Shown here in pieces: positions 34,665 to 44,092 of a DNA stretch of 64,000 nt (position 1 is its first letter; the number at the start of each line of letters is the position of its first letter). The notes beneath the pieces were generated by a model. That model was not told the origin of the DNA. It searched no databases and saw only the letters and a list, made by a program, of their open reading frames with translations. The position numbers and the translations under genes are program-made. Source of the stretch: an uncultured Pelagibacteraceae bacterium (GTDB lineage Bacteria > Pseudomonadota > Alphaproteobacteria > Pelagibacterales > Pelagibacteraceae); the NCBI GenBank assembly GCA_902527215.1, contig CABZOF010000002.1:351606-415605 (forward strand), given 5' to 3'.

Positions 34665-36221
34665 TTGATTGAATTAATTTTTAAATTATTATTATTTTAT
34701 ATTCTTAGTTTAGCCTATTTTTATTCTGTAACAGGATACGGAAAACTTATATCAAATAAAAATTCGAATTTTTTTGAACTACAACTAGATGGCACAATTG
34801 TATTGTTACTTATTGGTTATATTTTTTATTTATCAATTGGCATTAATGGATTACTAAATTGTATAATTGTTTTTTTTGGTTTTATTTTATTTTTTTTTCA
34901 TAAAAAAAAAAATGTAATTGTTAAATTTAATTATATTTTATTATTATTTATTCTTCTTTTTTCAGTTTTACTTATTTCAAAAACTCATGAAGATTTTAAT
35001 TCATATCATTTATTTTCAATCTCTGAACTATTTAATAACTCATTAAGAATTGGCATATCAAAATTGAATATGTATTACATGCATTCATCACATTTAACAT
35101 TAAATCAAGCTTTGACTGTGTTTCCATACCTAAACTTTAAAATTATACATTTGCCGATTTTTATTATCTATTTGAGTGTATTAGGTTACTTTTTAAAAGT
35201 AGCTTTCTCAAATAATTTAAGAACTAATGAGTTATTTTTTTCAATATTTTGTATATTTATTTTGTTGGTAAAATTTAACAGATTAAGTGAATTTGGGTAC
35301 GATTATATATCTCAATTCATACTCTTAGTTATTTTCCACAAAATTTATTTTTTAAATTTTAATAAATATGAGCTAAGAAAGTCTATTTTGTACTTTTTTT
35401 TATGCGTCTTGATAAAACCTGTAAGCCTACTTTTTTCACCTATTTTATTGTTTATTTTTTATAAAAATGGGTTTAATTTTTTTAAGAAAATTTCATTTTC
35501 AAAATATATTTTAATTTGTTTATTACTCCTAACTTTGATTTCTTCAAGTTTTACTAAAACAGGTTGTATATTTTATCCGATTAATTCATCCTGTTTTTCA
35601 AAAGAACAAATTTTTTGGAGTGAAAAAGGTAGTTTAAAATCATATTCTAGAATAGTTGAGTTATGGGCAAAAAGTTATGATGCTCAAATCAAAAGTAAAA
35701 ATAAAAAAATTGAAGACGCAAATTTATATCTTCAAAAATTTAACTGGTTGAAATTCTGGATTGAACATCATTTCTTTTATAAAATCTTTGAGTTTTTGTT
35801 AATAACTCTTACAACTATACTGCTCATTTACTTCTATTTTGTTAAATTAAAAGAAAATGTAGATGAACAAAACAAAGATAAAAATGTTATGCTTTTTTTA
35901 TCCACACTTAGTATTTTATTTTGGTTGAATACTGTTCCTCAATTCAGATTTGGATTTACTTCAATATTAATTTTTATGTTTATTTTTTTTAGCATTTTTT
36001 TAAATTTAAATATTAATTTTAACAAAAAAAAAATTATCCATATTCTCATTTTTGGTTTATTAATTCTAAATATTAAAAATTTTAGTAGAATAAATAATGA
36101 GTTTTCGCGAAATGACTTTTATAAATTTACAAATTTCCCTTTTTATAACGAAAAAAAAATTATAAACGATTACTCTAAATTAAAAAAAAGTAAGTTTTTT
36201 CATATTGAAATTCTAAAATAG
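34665..36221 (+). CDS. Polytopic membrane protein, probably surface-glycan related
   Basis: This 518-aa protein starts with TTG. It has about 11-12 hydrophobic helices, with a loop SKTHEDFNSYHLFSISELF after the third or fourth helix and a long hydrophilic loop near residues 300-365. The layout resembles GT-C-type glycosyltransferases or O-antigen-related integral proteins, and the HEDFNSYH motif resembles the LIC_10190-type membrane family, but I cannot be sure. Extremely A+T-rich and Phe/Asn/Lys-rich compared with xsc next to it. It opens the glycan-like island. Confidence 0.6.
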   Translation: MIELIFKLLLFYILSLAYFYSVTGYGKLISNKNSNFFELQLDGTIVLLLIGYIFYLSIGINGLLNCIIVFFGFILFFFHKKKNVIVKFNYILLLFILLFSVLLISKTHEDFNSYHLFSISELFNNSLRIGISKLNMYYMHSSHLTLNQALTVFPYLNFKIIHLPIFIIYLSVLGYFLKVAFSNNLRTNELFFSIFCIFILLVKFNRLSEFGYDYISQFILLVIFHKIYFLNFNKYELRKSILYFFLCVLIKPVSLLFSPILLFIFYKNGFNFFKKISFSKYILICLLLLTLISSSFTKTGCIFYPINSSCFSKEQIFWSEKGSLKSYSRIVELWAKSYDAQIKSKNKKIEDANLYLQKFNWLKFWIEHHFFYKIFEFLLITLTTILLIYFYFVKLKENVDEQNKDKNVMLFLSTLSILFWLNTVPQFRFGFTSILIFMFIFFSIFLNLNINFNKKKIIHILIFGLLILNIKNFSRINNEFSRNDFYKFTNFPFYNEKKIINDYSKLKKSKFFHIEILK

Positions 36222-36899
36222 ATTATAAATAAAAATACACTTCAGCACTATAAATGCATCTTTAAGTCCAATTTTTTTTCCTTGGCTATAAGTTCTACCA
36301 AAGTAACTAATTCCTACCTCATAAATTCTTGGTTTTAACTTTGCAACTTTTGCAGTCACCTCAGGGTCGAATCCAAAACCGTTCTCCTTTAAATTTATTT
36401 TTTTAATTATTTCTTTACGAAAAACTTTATAACATGTTTCCATGTCTGTTAGATTAAGATTTGTAAACATGTTTGATAATAGTGTAAGTAATTTATTAGC
36501 AACTGTGTGCCAAAAAAATAATATTCTCCGCTCATCACCACCTATAAACCTAGAACCATAAACAACATCAGCATGTCCATCTATTATTGGCCTGATAAGT
36601 TTGTAATATTCCTTTGGATCATATTCTAAGTCAGCATCTTGGATTATGATTATTTCTCCTTTTGCAATTTCAATTCCTTTTCTTAATGAATAACCTTTAC
36701 CATAATTTGCGTCGTTATATATAATCTTACAAACCTGTCCTTGAACTCTATCTTTTAATATTTCAGCTGTTCCATCCTGGGAGTTATCATCAATTATTAT
36801 AATTTCAGTATCTAAATCTTTAAGACTCTTTATTCTATTTACAATTTCCTCTATTGTATCTTTTTCATTAAAACACGGTATTAAAATAGAAATTATCAT
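36213..36899 (-). CDS. Family 2 glycosyltransferase (dolichyl/polyprenyl-phosphate sugar synthase type)
   Basis: This 228-aa GT-A protein has ISILIPCFNEKDTIEEIV, IIDDNSQDGT and the metal motif QDADLEYDP. It lacks C-terminal membrane helices, so it is like DPM1 or a short ArnC-type enzyme. It would charge a polyprenyl phosphate with a sugar for a GT-C enzyme, a role that fits the convergent polytopic protein, whose 3' end it overlaps by 9 nt. Confidence 0.82.
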   Translation of the reverse strand: MIISILIPCFNEKDTIEEIVNRIKSLKDLDTEIIIIDDNSQDGTAEILKDRVQGQVCKIIYNDANYGKGYSLRKGIEIAKGEIIIIQDADLEYDPKEYYKLIRPIIDGHADVVYGSRFIGGDERRILFFWHTVANKLLTLLSNMFTNLNLTDMETCYKVFRKEIIKKINLKENGFGFDPEVTAKVAKLKPRIYEVGISYFGRTYSQGKKIGLKDAFIVLKCIFIYNLF

Positions 36900-36994
36900 A
36901 ATATCTAATTTTTAAGTTTATTTTCTCATAATAGTATGTATTTCTATGATTATATTAAACTATAATTAACTAAAATTATTGATAATAAATTTCT

Positions 36995-38149
36995 ATGAGT
37001 TTTATTTTTAAATACTCAAAGAAAATAATTGCTTTTTTAGTAATCTATATAACTTTTGATATTATATTATTTAGTTTATTACCAAAAAATTTTAAGTCTG
37101 AAATTTATAACAATAGAGCGCATAGAATAAAATCATATTATTATCATCATGATTTAAGACCTATGGCGTCATTTTATGATAGCTGGGGTTATGAGAGATA
37201 TAAAATTTTCACAAACAATTTAGGGTTTAAAGATAGTTCAAATAGAAAAGTTCAATTTAAAAATAGAAATATATTATTTATAGGTGACTCTTTTACAGAA
37301 GGGGTAGGTTTAAGATATGAGGATACATATGTTGGTTTAATTGATCAAGAATTTAAGAATAAAAATATTGATTTAGAAGTATTAAATGCAGGTGTGCAGT
37401 CTTATTCAACAAGTATATATCTTTCAAAAATCTATCATCTTTTATACAGGAAAAAATTACCAATTACAGATATTGTAATTTTAGTATCTGGTGGTGATAT
37501 ATTCGATGATAATTATAAATATTTAAAAATTGATAGAAATTTCGTACTTAATCATAAAGATCGAAAAAGCAAAATAAGAATTAATTTAATTAACTTTTAT
37601 AAATCAAATACATTAACATATCAATTTGTTTCAAGAATTACGCCTCCACGAGTTATTCCCACTATCATTAAACAAATTTTTGTTGGAAAAGATAATCCAA
37701 AATACGTGAAAGAAGAAGAAAAGAGACTTAAAATCAAAAATAGTGAGATTGATAATCTTAAATTTTTTAAAATTAAAGATTACTCATATTTTTATTCTGA
37801 AGAAGAATTTAATAAGTGGGGAAAAAAAGGAATTGATTATTCAATTGATAATTTAAAAAGGATTAGTGAAATTGCTAAAAAAAAAAATATAAATCTTAAT
37901 ATTTTATATCTCTATGAGCCAATTTTAATTTTAAAAGCTCCAAACAAAAAAACAATTAAGTATTTAAGAAGTAAATTTGAAGATTTAGAGGATGAAAATA
38001 CAAATATAGAATTTATAAACGATTATTATAAGTCTTTTGAAAACAAATATGAAGCATACAAAAATTTGTTTTTTATTCGGGATATTCATTTCAATAAAAA
38101 AGGAAATCAATATATTGCTGAAGAAATTTTAAATAAACTTAATTTTTAA
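36995..38149 (+). CDS. Membrane-anchored SGNH hydrolase-like protein A
   Basis: This 384-aa protein has one N-terminal helix (about 10-29) and an SGNH/GDSL domain: nucleophile Ser99 in FIGDSFTEG, and the catalytic pair Asp363/His365 in RDIHFNKKGN. It faces the periplasm and may add or remove acyl groups on a surface glycan. It is related to the 373-aa protein at 40557: both share a YHHD segment near residue 48, the GDSF block and the D-I-H ending. Together they flank the carbamoyltransferase trio. Confidence 0.7.
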   Translation: MSFIFKYSKKIIAFLVIYITFDIILFSLLPKNFKSEIYNNRAHRIKSYYYHHDLRPMASFYDSWGYERYKIFTNNLGFKDSSNRKVQFKNRNILFIGDSFTEGVGLRYEDTYVGLIDQEFKNKNIDLEVLNAGVQSYSTSIYLSKIYHLLYRKKLPITDIVILVSGGDIFDDNYKYLKIDRNFVLNHKDRKSKIRINLINFYKSNTLTYQFVSRITPPRVIPTIIKQIFVGKDNPKYVKEEEKRLKIKNSEIDNLKFFKIKDYSYFYSEEEFNKWGKKGIDYSIDNLKRISEIAKKKNINLNILYLYEPILILKAPNKKTIKYLRSKFEDLEDENTNIEFINDYYKSFENKYEAYKNLFFIRDIHFNKKGNQYIAEEILNKLNF

Positions 38150-38188
38150 ATTGTTTATTAAACAATCTATTGCTAAAAAGTATAATAT

Positions 38189-38572
38189 ATGAGTGAGGTA
38201 AAAATAGGATCTAATAGAAGTTTTGGAATAGTTTTTTGTATTGTTTTCTTGATTATTGCATTATACCCACTAACTAACCTAGGTGAAATAAAAATTTGGG
38301 CTTTAATTATTTCTATTTGTTTTTTTATTTTAGGTTTAATTAAGTCTACTTTATTAAGTCCATTAAATAAATTGTGGTTTAAGTTTGGTATTTTTTTAGG
38401 AAAAATTATTTCACCACTGGTTATGGGACTTATATTTTTTTTAGTTGTTACACCTATTGCTATTTTAATGAGGTTATTAGGAAAGGATTTATTAAATTTG
38501 AAATTTAGTAATAATAACACCTATTGGATTGAAAAAAATGAACCTAGGAGTAAAATGAAGAATCAATTTTAA
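38189..38572 (+). CDS. SxtJ-family membrane protein
   Basis: This 127-aa protein has three to four hydrophobic helices, starting SNRSFGIVFCIVFLI, with an LSPLNKLWFKFG loop and a C-terminal NNTYWIEK. These features match the SxtJ family, which repeatedly accompanies a small DUF5989 protein and a NodU/CmcH-type carbamoyltransferase. The next two genes here are exactly those. The molecular role is unknown; it may anchor or position the carbamoyltransferase at the membrane. Confidence 0.72.
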   Translation: MSEVKIGSNRSFGIVFCIVFLIIALYPLTNLGEIKIWALIISICFFILGLIKSTLLSPLNKLWFKFGIFLGKIISPLVMGLIFFLVVTPIAILMRLLGKDLLNLKFSNNNTYWIEKNEPRSKMKNQF

Positions 38573-38573
38573 T

Positions 38574-38723
38574 ATGAGTTTTATAAGAGAATTTTGGGAA
38601 TTTTTAAAGGTAAGAAAAAAGTACTGGCTTCTTCCTATAATAATTGTGCTAGTTTTGTTTGGTGGTTTAATTGTTTTAAGTCAAGGATCAGCTGTAGCGC
38701 CATTTATATATACAATTTTTTAA
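38574..38723 (+). CDS. DUF5989 / SxtK-like small membrane protein (49 aa)
   Basis: This 49-residue gene starts SFIREFWEFLKVRKKYWLL, then has a single helix (PIIIVLVLFGGLIVL) and ends AVAPFIYTIF. This is the DUF5989 pattern of the small protein between SxtJ and the carbamoyltransferase. It begins 1 bp after the sxtJ-like stop, and the carbamoyltransferase GTG follows 1 bp after its own stop, so the three are one translational unit. Confidence 0.75.
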   Translation: MSFIREFWEFLKVRKKYWLLPIIIVLVLFGGLIVLSQGSAVAPFIYTIF

Positions 38724-38724
38724 A

Positions 38725-40560
38725 GTGTCTTCAATTTTAGGTATTTCTGCATTTTATCATGATAGTGCTGCCTGTATATTGGTAGATGGTGAAATTGTTG
38801 CTGCTGCTCAGGAAGAAAGATTTACAAGAAAAAAACATGATCCAAGTTATCCACATAATGCAATAGATTTTGTCTTAAATTATGCACAAATAAAATTAAG
38901 CGAGGTGGATCAAATCGTTTTTTTTGAAAAACCATTTTTGAAATTTGAAAGACTTTTAGAGACTTATGTTGCCTTTGCTCCAAAAGGATTTGTTTCATTT
39001 AGTAAAGCAATGCCTTTATGGATTAAAGATAAGCTCTTTCAAAAAAATTTATTATTTAACAAACTTAAAGAACATGATCATGATTACAAATCTGACGAAA
39101 ATATTTTTTTTTCAGATCATCACCTAAGCCATGCAGCGAGTGCATTTTTCCCTTCCCCATTTGAAGAAGCTATAGTTTTAACAGCAGATGGAGTAGGCGA
39201 ATGGGCAACAACAACTGTTGCTGTTGGTAAAGGAAATAAACTTGATATAAAAAAAGAAATTCATTTTCCTCATTCATTAGGTCTACTTTATTCAGCCTTC
39301 ACATATTATGCAGGTTTTAAGGTAAATAGTGGTGAGTATAAACTTATGGGATTAGCTCCCTACGGTGAGCCAATTTTTGTTGAAAAAATAAAAAAGCTTA
39401 TAGATATAAAAGAAGATGGAACATTCAGACTTGATCAAGATTATTTTAATTATTCAACAGGTCTTACAATGACAAACGACAAGTTTCATAATTTATTTGG
39501 CCATAAACCAAGAAATCCAAAAAATGAGAAATTAACCCAATTTCATATGGATATTGCATCTTCCATACAAGTTATTACGGAAGAGATAATGGTAAAACTT
39601 TGTAAGTCGATACATAAAGAATACAAAATAAATAATTTATGTTTAGCAGGTGGTGTTGCTTTAAACTGTGTAGCTAATGGTAAAATTCTTAGAGAAAAAA
39701 TATTTGAAAATATTTGGATCCAACCCGCAGCGGGAGATGCGGGTGGATCATTGGGTGCTGCATTAGCATTGTGGCATTTAGATCAAGGAAATGAAAGAAA
39801 AGTAAATCCAGATGATGATATGAAAGGGTCTTATTTAGGTGAAGAGTTTTCTCAAAAACAAATTGAAAAAGAATTGATATCAATTGGAGCTAATTATGAA
39901 ACTTACGATTATGATAAAGTTATTGACCAAACATCTGAATATTTGTCTAATGAAAAAGCAATTGGTTGGTTTCAAGGTAGGATGGAATTTGGACCAAGAG
40001 CATTAGGATGTAGATCTATTTTAGGTGACCCAAGATCTGATAAAATGCAAAAAAATTTGAACCTTAAAGTTAAATATCGAGAAAGTTTTCGACCATTTGC
40101 TCCTTCAGTTTTAAAAGAAGATGTATCAGATTGGTTTGATATAAAAACTGATAGTCCATATATGTTAATAGTAGCAGATATTAATAATCAAAAAAAAATA
40201 CTTATGACAGAAGAACAGAATAAGTTATTTGGCATTGAAAAACTAAATGTGAAAAGGTCTGAAATTCCAGCAGTAACACATGTAGATTATTCTGCAAGAA
40301 TTCAAACCGTTAACGAAATAACTAATAAACCCTACTATGATTTAATTAAAAAGTTTAAACATAAAACAGGTTGCCCAGTAATTGTGAATACTTCGTTTAA
40401 TGTTAGAGGTGAACCAATAGTAAATACACCTACTGATGCATTTAATTGTTTTATGGGTACAGAATTAGATTACCTAATTATAGGAAATTGTGTTTTAGAT
40501 AAAAATAAACAAAACATCAAACTAAAAAAGGACTATAAACAAAAATTTGAATTAGATTAA
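38725..40560 (+). CDS. NodU/CmcH/SxtI-family carbamoyltransferase
   Basis: This 611-aa protein starts with GTG. The N-terminal Kae1-like domain has ILGISAFYHDSAACILVDG, QEERFTRKKHD and the metal-binding DHHLSHAASAFF. The C-terminal YrdC-like domain has GWFQGRMEFGPRALGCRSIL. Such enzymes make carbamoyl-AMP from carbamoyl phosphate and ATP and carbamoylate a hydroxyl group on sugars or natural products. With the SxtJ and DUF5989 partners and nearby glycan genes, a surface sugar is the likely acceptor. It converges on the next SGNH gene with a 4-nt overlap. Confidence 0.88.
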   Translation: MSSILGISAFYHDSAACILVDGEIVAAAQEERFTRKKHDPSYPHNAIDFVLNYAQIKLSEVDQIVFFEKPFLKFERLLETYVAFAPKGFVSFSKAMPLWIKDKLFQKNLLFNKLKEHDHDYKSDENIFFSDHHLSHAASAFFPSPFEEAIVLTADGVGEWATTTVAVGKGNKLDIKKEIHFPHSLGLLYSAFTYYAGFKVNSGEYKLMGLAPYGEPIFVEKIKKLIDIKEDGTFRLDQDYFNYSTGLTMTNDKFHNLFGHKPRNPKNEKLTQFHMDIASSIQVITEEIMVKLCKSIHKEYKINNLCLAGGVALNCVANGKILREKIFENIWIQPAAGDAGGSLGAALALWHLDQGNERKVNPDDDMKGSYLGEEFSQKQIEKELISIGANYETYDYDKVIDQTSEYLSNEKAIGWFQGRMEFGPRALGCRSILGDPRSDKMQKNLNLKVKYRESFRPFAPSVLKEDVSDWFDIKTDSPYMLIVADINNQKKILMTEEQNKLFGIEKLNVKRSEIPAVTHVDYSARIQTVNEITNKPYYDLIKKFKHKTGCPVIVNTSFNVRGEPIVNTPTDAFNCFMGTELDYLIIGNCVLDKNKQNIKLKKDYKQKFELD

Positions 40561-41678
40561 AAATTAATATTCTTTATCAAATTTTCAAATATAACTTTAG
40601 TACCCGCCTTATTCCAATGGATATCGCCATATAGAAAAGTATCAAAAATCATTTTTTTTGGGTTATTTGATCTAAAGTATTCATACATAGATAAAAATTC
40701 TATATTTTGTTCTTTTGCAAAATTAAACCAATATTCTTCGTGATAATTATCACCATAGAAAATCTGTGTTGGCCATGGATAAATAATTAAGGTAGAGGGA
40801 ATATTATTTTTTTCTAAAAGATTAAAAAGTTTAATAAGATATTTCTCAGATTGTTTTAAACCTTTATTTACATACAAAAATTTTTCGTCATTAAAAGTCC
40901 AATATCCTCTATCTATATGCGTCATTCTGTAAAACATAACATCATCTCTATTAGTGCTTAAAAACTTTTTGTCTAATTCACTGGCTGCTTTAAATTTTAA
41001 TTTAGTATAATTTTTTAAAACCTCTGTTTTATCTGAGATTAATGCTAAAAATCTAAAAGTAACTGTATTATCCCTTAAAAATCTTCCAAATTTATATAAG
41101 TAATTTTTAAAAAGTTTTCTATTTTTTGTTTCAGTAAAAGTTTTGATTTCTCCCTTCTCATCAAATTGAATGAATAACTCATCAAATATATCTGAAACAT
41201 CTAAAAAAATTATTGCTTGGTCAAATTTATATCCCATATCTAAATAATATTTTGTTTTTTTGAAATAAATACTTGGAGAATATGATCCAACAGCACTATT
41301 TAATACATCATATTTCTCACCAAGATAATTGTCCAATAATCCTGCAACTGTATACTCGTAATCTAATCCGGCACCCTCAATAAAGGAGTCGCCTATTAAT
41401 AAGATTCTTTTCTTTAAATGATCAATTTTTTCTATTTCTCGATTTGATTTATCAACAAAACCTATAGAATTAGTTATAAGTTTTTTTCTTAATTTACCAC
41501 CCCATGTCTCTATTTCATTTGTATTTGGCAAAATATCATGATGATATTTATCTGATGATATTCTCCAGAATTTATTATCCCAATTAGGAATCTTCCAATA
41601 CTCAGTATTTTTTAAAAAAATATTGGAAACAATTATATCGAACAGTAATATAAAAATTAAAAATTTAAATATTTTCAT
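40557..41678 (-). CDS. Membrane-anchored SGNH hydrolase-like protein B
   Basis: This 373-aa protein has an N-terminal anchor (about 4-21) and the SGNH domain with Ser98 in LIGDSFIEG and Asp352/His354 in GDIHWNKAG. It is a paralogue of the 36995 protein by order and spacing of motifs. It probably acts in the periplasm on an acylated glycan. It lies 1 bp downstream of the third SGNH-like gene on the same strand. Confidence 0.68.
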   Translation of the reverse strand: MKIFKFLIFILLFDIIVSNIFLKNTEYWKIPNWDNKFWRISSDKYHHDILPNTNEIETWGGKLRKKLITNSIGFVDKSNREIEKIDHLKKRILLIGDSFIEGAGLDYEYTVAGLLDNYLGEKYDVLNSAVGSYSPSIYFKKTKYYLDMGYKFDQAIIFLDVSDIFDELFIQFDEKGEIKTFTETKNRKLFKNYLYKFGRFLRDNTVTFRFLALISDKTEVLKNYTKLKFKAASELDKKFLSTNRDDVMFYRMTHIDRGYWTFNDEKFLYVNKGLKQSEKYLIKLFNLLEKNNIPSTLIIYPWPTQIFYGDNYHEEYWFNFAKEQNIEFLSMYEYFRSNNPKKMIFDTFLYGDIHWNKAGTKVIFENLIKNINF

Positions 41679-41679
41679 T

Positions 41680-42840
41680 TTAATTTATTAAAAGATTTTC
41701 AACTATTTGTTTGGTAAAAATATAATTACCTTTTCTAGAGTAATGGTTCCATTGATTGTTAATTTTATTAAACAAATCATTTATATTATTTTCATTATAA
41801 TTTTTAATAATAAACTCACTAAAATCAAAATATTTTACTTCATCATTATCTAAATAATTTTTTAAGTATGTAATTTTATTTAGTAATATTTCACTTAATT
41901 TTTGTTCCTCAGGAGAATTAGGGTATAACATGTTTGGGTAAAGAGAGTTAAATACTACATAAAAATTTATATTTTTATTTAATGATGAGATTTTAAATTC
42001 ATTAATAATTTTTAAGAAAATTTCATCTACATCTTTATTTTTTAATTTTTTATATTCATTAGTAATTATTCTTTCTTTTTTAAATAAGCTTTCTATTAAG
42101 TTGCCCACTTCTTTTAAATTGAAATGATAAACACTGAATATATCGTTATAAAATCTATCAGTTTTATTACCAAAGTATAAATCAATAATATTTTTTTTTT
42201 CTTTTTTATTTTTATCTGAAGTCATATTTTGTTTAAAATTTTTATAATTTAAATATTTCATTAGTGTTTTATTTTTAGCTTCATTCGATAAATCATAAAA
42301 ATCATTATCTGGAGTAATAAAAAGTATTAATGTTTGATACTCATAAAAAGCCTCATACTCTTTGAAAGTTGCAAATTCGATTAAAGGACCGTTACCACCA
42401 ATACCTAAAGATGTGCTATTAAGATTAAATTTTTTAAACTGTGAATTAAGATTATATTTGTTATCCAAGCACATTCCCTGGACATAAGAATCTCCTATTA
42501 GTAGAAGGTTATTCTTAATTGTTTTTTTTTGATTATTAAATCCAATATTATCAGATAAGTAATAAATTGGTTTATTATTTTCATTTAAACATAATAGTGT
42601 TTTTGAATTTTCATAACCAGATAATGGTAGAATTTTTAAATCATCACCTAAAAGTTTATAAGATCCAAAATTTAAATAAATTTTTTCATCATTGTTACTC
42701 CTGCTATCTTTATTTAAATAATATAGCCTTGTTTTTTGAAAGAGTTTATCTTTGTTATAATTAATACCAATTTCAATTAAATACAAAAAAAAATATAAAA
42801 TTATAAAGTTTATAGATATGATTTTTAAAATTCTTACCAT
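41680..42840 (-). CDS. Membrane-anchored SGNH-like protein C, catalytic Asp apparently lost
   Basis: This 386-aa protein has an N-terminal helix (about 6-27) and a GDSY block with Ser118 in LLIGDSYVQG. The ending aligns as QWNHYSRKGN (His366), so the Asp normally two residues before His is Trp364. It is strongly A+T-rich and Asn/Lys-rich. It may be an inactive or altered relative of proteins A and B. It forms an operon with protein B. Confidence 0.6.
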   Translation of the reverse strand: MVRILKIISINFIILYFFLYLIEIGINYNKDKLFQKTRLYYLNKDSRSNNDEKIYLNFGSYKLLGDDLKILPLSGYENSKTLLCLNENNKPIYYLSDNIGFNNQKKTIKNNLLLIGDSYVQGMCLDNKYNLNSQFKKFNLNSTSLGIGGNGPLIEFATFKEYEAFYEYQTLILFITPDNDFYDLSNEAKNKTLMKYLNYKNFKQNMTSDKNKKEKKNIIDLYFGNKTDRFYNDIFSVYHFNLKEVGNLIESLFKKERIITNEYKKLKNKDVDEIFLKIINEFKISSLNKNINFYVVFNSLYPNMLYPNSPEEQKLSEILLNKITYLKNYLDNDEVKYFDFSEFIIKNYNENNINDLFNKINNQWNHYSRKGNYIFTKQIVENLLIN

Positions 42841-42893
42841 AAAAATTAATTTTTTATTTAATATATATTTATATATAGTAAATTTGTTTTTAT

Positions 42894-43895
42894 ATGGATG
42901 TAAAATTAGAAAAATGGTTTAGACCAAACATTGATAAAGAAATACTTAAAACTTTATCCAAGAAGTCAGACATTAAAGGATTAAAACATGTAGGTGTTTA
43001 TTTTGGATTACTTGGCTTTTTTGGGTATTTTGCATATTTTACTTGGGGTACATGGTGGTCAGTCTTTTGGTTTTATATTTATGGAAATATCTTTTGTTTT
43101 TGTAATCCAATTTGGCACGAGACGGGTCACAAAACAGCATTTAAGACTAAATTTCTGAATGAAATATTTTATTATATTTCGAGTTTCATGGCTTATTTTG
43201 AACCTACAAGATGGAGATTTACTCATTTTGTTCATCACGGAAATACATATTCAACAAAAAATCCTTATGATCATGAAATTGAATATGACAATAATCTAAG
43301 AGATACACCCAAAAAATTAACAATGAATTTAGTTCCATTTGGTGAATTGTTATTTTTTAAAAAAAGTATTGCTTTCGAAGTAATAAAACATGCTTTTGGC
43401 ATACAAACTAAAGTTATGATTGATAGTATTCCAGAAAATGCAAGACCAAGAGCTATTTTGATTTCAAGAATTTATGTTAGTATTTGGTTATCCATAATTA
43501 TTTGGTCTATCTTAGTATCTTCATGGTTACCTATATTGTATCTTTTGCTACCACATTATTATGGAAAAGGTTTACATAAACTAGTTGCCTTCACGCAACA
43601 TGCAGGTTTAGCAAGGGATGTAAAAGATCATAGATTATCTGCAAGAGATATGAAATTAAACCCAATACTTAGTTTTTTATATTGGAAAATGGAATATCAT
43701 TGTGTGCATCATATGTTTCCAACTGTTCCAGCTTATAATTTAGAAAAATTGCACTATCATTTAAAAGATCAGTTACCTGAAATTAAAAATGGATTGTTTG
43801 ATACTTACAAAGAAATAATACCAGCACTTAAAAAGCAAAGAGATAAGCCTGATTATCATTTAGAAATTTCCTTACCAGAACAACAAGCTTCTTAA
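42894..43895 (+). CDS. Membrane fatty-acid desaturase/hydroxylase-like enzyme
   Basis: This 333-aa di-iron membrane protein has three histidine boxes: HETGH (75-79), HFVHH (111-115) and HCVHH (269-273), with two helix pairs between them. It fits the fatty-acid desaturase superfamily. The short first box and the C-terminal HMFPTVPAYNLEKLHYHL resemble beta-carotene or sphingolipid/alkane-type members as well, so the substrate is open. It is followed, with a 1-nt overlap, by a 65-aa gene and then an exported hydrolase. Confidence 0.75.
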   Translation: MDVKLEKWFRPNIDKEILKTLSKKSDIKGLKHVGVYFGLLGFFGYFAYFTWGTWWSVFWFYIYGNIFCFCNPIWHETGHKTAFKTKFLNEIFYYISSFMAYFEPTRWRFTHFVHHGNTYSTKNPYDHEIEYDNNLRDTPKKLTMNLVPFGELLFFKKSIAFEVIKHAFGIQTKVMIDSIPENARPRAILISRIYVSIWLSIIIWSILVSSWLPILYLLLPHYYGKGLHKLVAFTQHAGLARDVKDHRLSARDMKLNPILSFLYWKMEYHCVHHMFPTVPAYNLEKLHYHLKDQLPEIKNGLFDTYKEIIPALKKQRDKPDYHLEISLPEQQAS

Positions 43896-44092
43896 TGTAT
43901 AAAAACTATAAATTATTGTTATTTTTAGGTGCAGCAATTATTTTTCTTTATTTAAGTGTGGGAAAATACGAGGAGTTTAGTATGCAAAAATCTATCTCAG
44001 CATGTGTGATTGCAAAAAGTAAATTAATGAAAAAAACAGAACCAGAAGAAGCAAGAAAAATTTGTGAAAAAGAAATTAGACAAAGTAGATAA
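43895..44092 (+). CDS. Small anchored protein (65 aa), unknown
   Basis: Its ATG overlaps the desaturase stop by one base (TAATG). The 65-aa product has an N-terminal helix (about 7-23), one Cys (37) in SISACVIAKSKLM, a second Cys (58), and a charged C-terminus ending EIRQSR. The downstream hydrolase GTG lies 29 nt inside it. I do not recognise it. Coupling suggests it is a real part of the operon. Confidence 0.55.
   Translation: MYKNYKLLLFLGAAIIFLYLSVGKYEEFSMQKSISACVIAKSKLMKKTEPEEARKICEKEIRQSR

Noticed and set aside
36995..42840. A saxitoxin-like biosynthetic cluster
   Set aside because: Only the sxtI/J/K-type trio is present. There is no polyketide synthase or amidinotransferase; glycan modification is far more likely.
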